Assembly (NCBI GenBank): GCA_026545225.1
Contig: CM048846.1
Coordinates: 85,639,270-85,703,269, forward strand
Reading direction: 5' to 3'
Source of the DNA: Cornus controversa
Taxonomy: Eukaryota > Streptophyta > Magnoliopsida > Cornales > Cornaceae
DNA length: 64,000 bases
Shown: in pieces, positions 62,301 through 64,000 of the stretch
How the letters are laid out: each line of letters opens with the position of its first letter
How positions within the stretch are numbered: position 1 is the first letter of the stretch
Translations under genes and position numbers: made by a program
Notes under the pieces: generated by a model
What the model was told of the DNA's origin: nothing
What the model saw: the letters and a program-made list of their open reading frames with translations, nothing else
Database searches by the model: none

Positions 62301-64000
62301 TGTTCCACCCGAAGCATTAACTGGAATCAGAACCAAGAGTGCCACAACAGCGATTGGTCCAAATATTTTTAAGCTGTCATAGAGAAGGAAAAATAGTTAG
62401 AGCTACAATAACTATTCTATAGATATAGAAGCTTCAAAATGTTCCAATGAGAAAATCAAAGCTTCACCCAAGAATTGAACATGATTCAACATTATTTATA
62501 ATAACAAGTGAACTGTTTCACATAAACGCCTACCTTGTGAACATTAAGATACACAAAAACACACACAAACATACCACGAGAGAGAGAGAGAGAGATTAAT
62601 GGTAATACATACTGAGTTTAATCATGGGTGAATATCCAATTTTGTAATCCTAGTAATACATACTGGGTTTAATCATGGGTGAATATTCAATTTGGTAATC
62701 TTTCAACACTGATAGTAGAGATAAGAAAAGGAAAAAAATAAGTAAGCTTAGAGTGAGAAAGGGAAGACCTCAATATATAAAATAAGAATTTGAGATCTGA
62801 AGGGCATTACATGTGTTGGAAAAATATTATGTTCTGAAAATATGCAAAACAATTTAGAAATTTATGAATTATTTGGGTATATTATCAAGAATTGCAATAT
62901 TTGTGTAATTATCAATTGCAGAATAATGCACAACAAACATCCACAATATGTAGGGAGCCTAGTTAATGGAGTGCTCACCTGATAGATGAAGAGCTATCAC
63001 AGGCATGAAAACAGTATTCTAAAATTTGGTATAATTTGGGAATTCAATAACCGGTGTCTTATGTGCAAAAGGGAGGAGGAGTCGGTGACCATCTTCTTCT
63101 TCATTGCCCGGTGGCGCAAGATTGTTGGGATATGTTCCTTGACCTCTTCAGGATTCAGTGGTCTATGCCTTCCTCTACGAAGAGTGCTCTCAAAGATTGG
63201 AGAGGTTGTTCAGTGGGTTCTCAGGCTCACGATGCTTGGAGAGTTGTCCCCCATTGTTTATGGTGGTCTTTGTGGAAGGAAAAGAATAGGAGATCCTTTA
63301 AGGAGAGGAAACTCCTATTAGTGTGCTTAAATTTTCTATTCTTCACTATTTATTCGTTTGGCTTTGGGAGAGAAATTGTAAATCTATAAGGAAAATAATG
63401 AATTTTTTAGATACATTGAGTGTCTAGGGGCCCTATTAGGCCCTTGTATAGACTTTGGGATAAGCTCCCCTCTTGAGCACTAATTATAATACTTTACTTA
63501 TCAAAAAAAAAACAAAAATTGTTTAGCAGATCACCAAGGGCTGTAGCCTAGTCGTATCTCCTTTATCTTCAAGTCCGATTAGTGACAAAAAGTGGGAGTG
63601 TGATACAACTAGGAAAAAATAAATTGTTTTGCAGCTTCCACAACAATCGTGAGCAAACTGTGGATTACATCATTATACAAAATGAATTTAACCCGAGTTT
63701 ACCTTAACTAACTAATTTGGAAGGACTACTTGAATCAGGGGCAAGACTACCTTGCCCCACACCAAACTTTTACAAAATTTATGAAATGAGCCCTTCTAGT
63801 TGGCCCATACTTGTACTAAGCCTTAAAAATACTTAAGATGGCCCCCACAAAATCCATTAAATAGATATCTTCGATATATAATCTCACAATTAAGAACTCT
63901 ATATAATTTATTCACCAGCAAGAAAGGTTTTTGTCTACATTAATCACAAAATAATTTTTTCTTTTTTTGTCCATTTTGTTCATATCTTTATCAAAATTGA
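36484..64000 (-). CDS. OSCA1.8: OSCA/CSC1-like hyperosmolality- and mechano-gated cation channel, 5' end outside the window
   Basis: Membrane cation channel of the DUF221/RSN1 7TM family. Ten minus-strand exons: 62221-62373, 53586-53721, 49243-49344, 48912-49031, 48673-48753, 48110-48450, 45809-46054, 38913-39237, 37996-38229, 36484-36864. The splice phases agree throughout and give 705 residues. The first exon seen begins mid-codon, so exon 1 (about 100 aa, first TM) lies beyond 64000. Signatures: [39 protein letters not shown]; cytosolic [37 protein letters not shown] (pore-lining region); [21 protein letters not shown]. The symbol follows adjacency to PLGG1 as in Arabidopsis (At1g32090) and is less certain than the family. 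The C-terminal tail has five 11-residue repeats. Introns carry many insertions, but no exon is interrupted. Confidence 0.92.
36487..36651 (-). repeat. Five in-frame 33-bp repeats in the OSCA last exon
   Basis: Codes for five consecutive 11-residue units: [55 protein letters not shown], ending at the stop codon. This is a coding minisatellite rich in Tyr, His and Glu, on the predicted cytosolic tail. Confidence 0.92.
36865..37995 (-). other. Last intron of the OSCA gene
   Basis: A 1.13-kb intron with GT-AG ends. Nothing recognisable inside. Confidence 0.8.
38724..38796 (+). mobile_element. Solo LTR of a TRIM
   Basis: 73 bp, beginning TGTTGAAGG and ending GTTAACA, flanked by a perfect 5-bp duplication ATATT (38719-38723 and 38797-38801). 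It is the reverse-complement relative of the two 73-bp LTRs of the TRIM at 44943-45197. It probably arose by LTR-LTR recombination within this OSCA intron (38230-38912). Confidence 0.88.
39810..40234 (+). mobile_element. Solo LTR, probably Ty3/Gypsy type (425 bp)
   Basis: GC-rich for the region. It begins TGATGGAGC and ends GCATCATCA, with a perfect 5-bp duplication ATCAA on both sides (39805-39809 and 40235-40239). A TATA-like CTTATAAAAAGGAG lies at about 40019-40032. The downstream stretch (GATCATCGAAGTGTACCC, then CTGTTTTGCAGGAAGACGC) resembles the R-U5 side of Tat/Ogre-like Gypsy LTRs. No internal domain is present. The Gypsy assignment is inference. Confidence 0.75.
40240..42039 (-). other. 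OSCA intron sequence between mobile elements
   Basis: Part of the 6.6-kb intron 39238-45808. Only a (CT)n microsatellite at 41303-41367 stands out; no gene. Confidence 0.7.
41303..41367. repeat. (CT)n microsatellite
   Basis: About 65 bp of CT repeats with a single TT interruption near 41313. Confidence 0.95.
42379..44103 (+). pseudogene. Gag, protease and partial integrase of the deleted Copia
   Basis: Gag begins at ATG 42379 ([36 protein letters not shown]) and hits TGA at 42904-42906. It resumes to a TAG at 43126-43128. A damaged zinc-knuckle region is near 43250-43300. Protease remnant [11 protein letters not shown] is near 43480-43515. Pre-integrase WHCRLGYV is near 43864-43890 and [11 protein letters not shown] near 43950-43990. 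Several stops and shifts show that it is inactive. Confidence 0.85.
44119..44682 (+). pseudogene. RT end and RNase H of the deleted Copia
   Basis: One open frame of 187 residues. It starts at the end of RT ([17 protein letters not shown]) and continues through RNase H ([52 protein letters not shown]) to the normal Copia C-terminus. It is cut off from its upstream domains by the deletion, so it is a fragment. Confidence 0.9.
44943..45197 (-). mobile_element. TRIM retrotransposon (255 bp)
   Basis: 73-bp LTRs at 44943-45015 and 45125-45197, nearly identical to each other. In minus orientation the 5' LTR is followed by TAGTATCAGAGTC (tRNA-Met-like primer site, about 45112-45124). A GAGGGGGCT tract precedes the other LTR. 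Flanks CATAC (44938-44942) and CACAC (45198-45202) form a target duplication with one mismatch. It has no genes. Confidence 0.88.
45203..45808 (-). other. OSCA intron remainder
   Basis: AT-rich; nothing recognisable. Confidence 0.7.
46470..47095. mobile_element. MITE-like element with GACAC-rich ends
   Basis: Left end (about 46475-46510) has GGACCCGGACACGGGACACA. The right end (about 47035-47095) has complementary GTGTCGGTGTCCGACACGG. The middle is AT-rich apart from the 22-bp tandem repeats at 46904-46991. This is a non-coding DNA-transposon derivative in the OSCA intron 46055-48109. The exact ends and target duplication are unresolved. The rest of that intron shows nothing. Confidence 0.5.
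46904..46991 (+). repeat. Four 22-bp tandem repeats
   Basis: Four consecutive units, each containing CAAGTGTCC and starting GTGTTGG/GTGTTGA/GTGTCGG/GTATTGG. The period is exactly 22 bp. Confidence 0.9.
49516..49903. mobile_element. MITE with GGGTGAAGTGCA-type inverted ends (388 bp)
   Basis: Left end CGGGTGAAGTGCA (49516-49528) pairs with right end TGCACTTTACCCC (49891-49903). Inside, 49544-49566 and 49653-49675 are perfect 23-bp inverted repeats (GGGTTATATGCAC core). A related direct copy is near 49853-49865. Non-coding; in OSCA intron 49345-53585. Confidence 0.7.
50973..51255 (+). mobile_element. TRIM retrotransposon (283 bp)
   Basis: LTRs are 50973-51088 and 51179-51255. Both begin TGTTAG and contain TCCCACAT.GCCTGGGTACC and CGGTTTTCAAG.ATGAGTT. 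The right LTR lacks about 39 bp. Primer site TGGTATCAGAGC is at 51089-51100, and a GAGGGGGAG tract precedes the right LTR. The perfect target duplication is ACAAT (50968-50972 and 51256-51260). Confidence 0.9.
51261..53585 (-). other. OSCA intron remainder
   Basis: 2.3 kb of AT-rich intron. Apart from a short (GA)n run near 51583-51600, nothing recognisable. Small open frames here have no domains. Confidence 0.7.
54733..54845 (-). mobile_element. tRNA-derived SINE
   Basis: On the minus strand an A-box-like GGTTCACCCAATGGTATAAC is followed by the B-box GGTTCGAGCCCC, about 45 bases apart. The element ends in a run of A (TTTTTTTT at about 54731-54739 on the plus strand). This is the classical pol III promoter layout of plant SINEs. 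It lies in the 8.5-kb OSCA intron. Confidence 0.75.
54870..55096 (+). mobile_element. LINE-like 3' tail
   Basis: The sequence ends CCTTTTTATGATAAAATTTT, then ACTTGCC and a poly(A) run near 55088-55096, as 3' ends of plant L1 elements do. No coding domain is left. Confidence 0.45.
55256..55420 (+). repeat. 5' LTR of the young Copia
   Basis: 165 bp, 98 percent identical to 60016-60180. Confidence 0.95.
55754..56518 (+). pseudogene. Gag of the young Copia, ended by a premature stop
   Basis: Nucleocapsid protein, 254 residues from ATG 55754. DUF4219/UBN2-type features: [20 protein letters not shown], then [20 protein letters not shown]. The TGA at 56516-56518 falls inside the zinc knuckle, where a Trp is usual. 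The second Cys of the knuckle is also Tyr (CSFYKQKGH). The frame continues straight on into the rest of pol, so this is one former polyprotein. Confidence 0.92.
56519..60002 (+). pseudogene. Pol region (protease, integrase, RT, RNase H) of the young Copia
   Basis: Same frame as gag at first. Protease is [12 protein letters not shown] (about 56825). Pre-integrase is WHSRLGHVS (about 57237). Integrase catalytic sites are HSDVWGPS (57419), CDLGGEY (57606) and [10 protein letters not shown] (57702). A TAG at 57506-57508 and frameshifts near 57790 and 58235 break it. RT begins near 58524 ([41 protein letters not shown]), with TAG 58431-58433 just upstream and TGA 58980-58982 inside. The active-site YVDDM is at about 59047-59061. 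RNase H motifs [20 protein letters not shown] and [12 protein letters not shown] are intact. The stop at 60000-60002 is the natural end. Confidence 0.93.
60016..60180 (+). repeat. 3' LTR of the young Copia
   Basis: 165 bp, partner of 55256-55420. Confidence 0.95.
60489..61140 (-). mobile_element. 5'-truncated LINE fragment with zf-RVT domain
   Basis: The minus-strand frame 60697-61134 encodes the zinc-binding domain that follows reverse transcriptase in plant L1 LINEs ([45 protein letters not shown]). A frameshift lies near the usual [12 protein letters not shown] motif (found in the 60578-60790 frame). The element ends in TTGATAAGT-complement sequence and an A-rich tail near 60489-60500. 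Dead copy. Confidence 0.82.
61330..61930. mobile_element. Nested MITEs
   Basis: Outer sequence with GTGTC/GACAC motifs (61350-61416 and about 61888-61910) resembles the MITE at 46470-47095. Between them, about 61418-61881, is a second element. Its end GGGTATACATGGTTTGG (minus strand) and many CCGAACC/GGTTCGG blocks are typical of a common dicot MITE. CCAAAA borders it on both sides, possibly a target duplication. Confidence 0.55.
62374..62980 (-). other. OSCA intron 1 sequence, left part
   Basis: AT-rich. It has a (GA)n run at 62578-62596 and a two-copy ~50-bp duplication (CATACTG.GTTTAATCATGG) at about 62609-62700. No exon found. Confidence 0.7.
63010..63512 (+). mobile_element. LINE 3' fragment with zf-RVT end
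   Basis: The plus-strand frame 63054-63389 (with a shift before it) encodes [16 protein letters not shown] and [18 protein letters not shown], the C-terminal zinc domain of a plant L1. The 3' UTR ends with ACTTTACTTATC and a poly(A) run at about 63504-63512. It is related to the copy at 60489-61140, in opposite orientation. Confidence 0.82.
63513..64000. other. OSCA intron 1 sequence, right edge
   Basis: No exon of the OSCA N-terminus is visible on the minus strand here, so exon 1 must lie beyond the window. A B-box-like stretch near 63575 is too weak to call. Confidence 0.6.

Noticed and set aside
63560..63600. A tRNA-like B box
   Set aside because: There is no matching A box at the right distance and no cloverleaf potential that I could see.

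Overview
This is nuclear DNA from a flowering plant, most likely a eudicot. The genes have many GT-AG introns, coding exons are sparse, and the space between and inside them is filled with Copia LTR retrotransposons, TRIMs, LINE and SINE pieces and MITEs. I cannot name the genus. There are no bacterial genes, CRISPR arrays, rRNA genes or intact tRNA genes that I can see.

Three protein-coding genes are supported, all on the minus strand. (1) 471-6173: a complete 8-exon gene for the plastid glycolate/glycerate translocator PLGG1 (528 aa; the summed exons stay in frame). (2) 10481-15445: a complete 6-exon 4-coumarate:CoA ligase-like enzyme (570 aa) ending in Ser-Lys-Ile. (3) 36484 to beyond 64000: an OSCA/CSC1-like osmosensitive cation channel (ten exons seen, 705 aa; exon 1 lies off the right edge). 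Its introns reach 4.2, 6.6 and 8.5 kb because mobile elements have inserted there. PLGG1 next to this OSCA gene matches Arabidopsis At1g32080-At1g32090, so the block looks ancestral, with the CoA ligase gene and repeats between.

Region by region: 1-6173 PLGG1, with a near-perfect 33-bp hairpin in intron 7. 6174-10480 AT-rich duplications and a deleted hAT-like element with an 8-bp target duplication. 10481-15551 the CoA ligase gene and its TATA box. 16881-17288 a TRIM. 17507-25384 a 7.9-kb gag-only LTR element (minus strand) with a second, unrelated reading frame and no pol. 25400-27535 simple repeats and SINE-like pieces. 27536-36262 a satellite-like array of roughly 155-205 bp monomers organised in two 1.54-kb higher-order blocks, split by a 4.9-kb Copia element. 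36484-64000 the OSCA gene, hosting a TRIM solo LTR (38724), a Gypsy-type solo LTR (39810), an internally deleted Copia (42045-44937) with a TRIM inserted in its target duplication (44943-45197), three or more MITEs, another TRIM (50973-51255), a SINE, LINE pieces and a young Copia (55256-60180).

The host genes are not a pathway cluster: PLGG1 serves photorespiration, the ligase activates a carboxylic acid, and OSCA is a mechanically or osmotically gated channel. The least ordinary items are the gag-only element, the higher-order repeat array, the nested TRIM/Copia insertion and the five 11-residue repeats at the OSCA C-terminus. I did not find a convincing new biological system beyond these.
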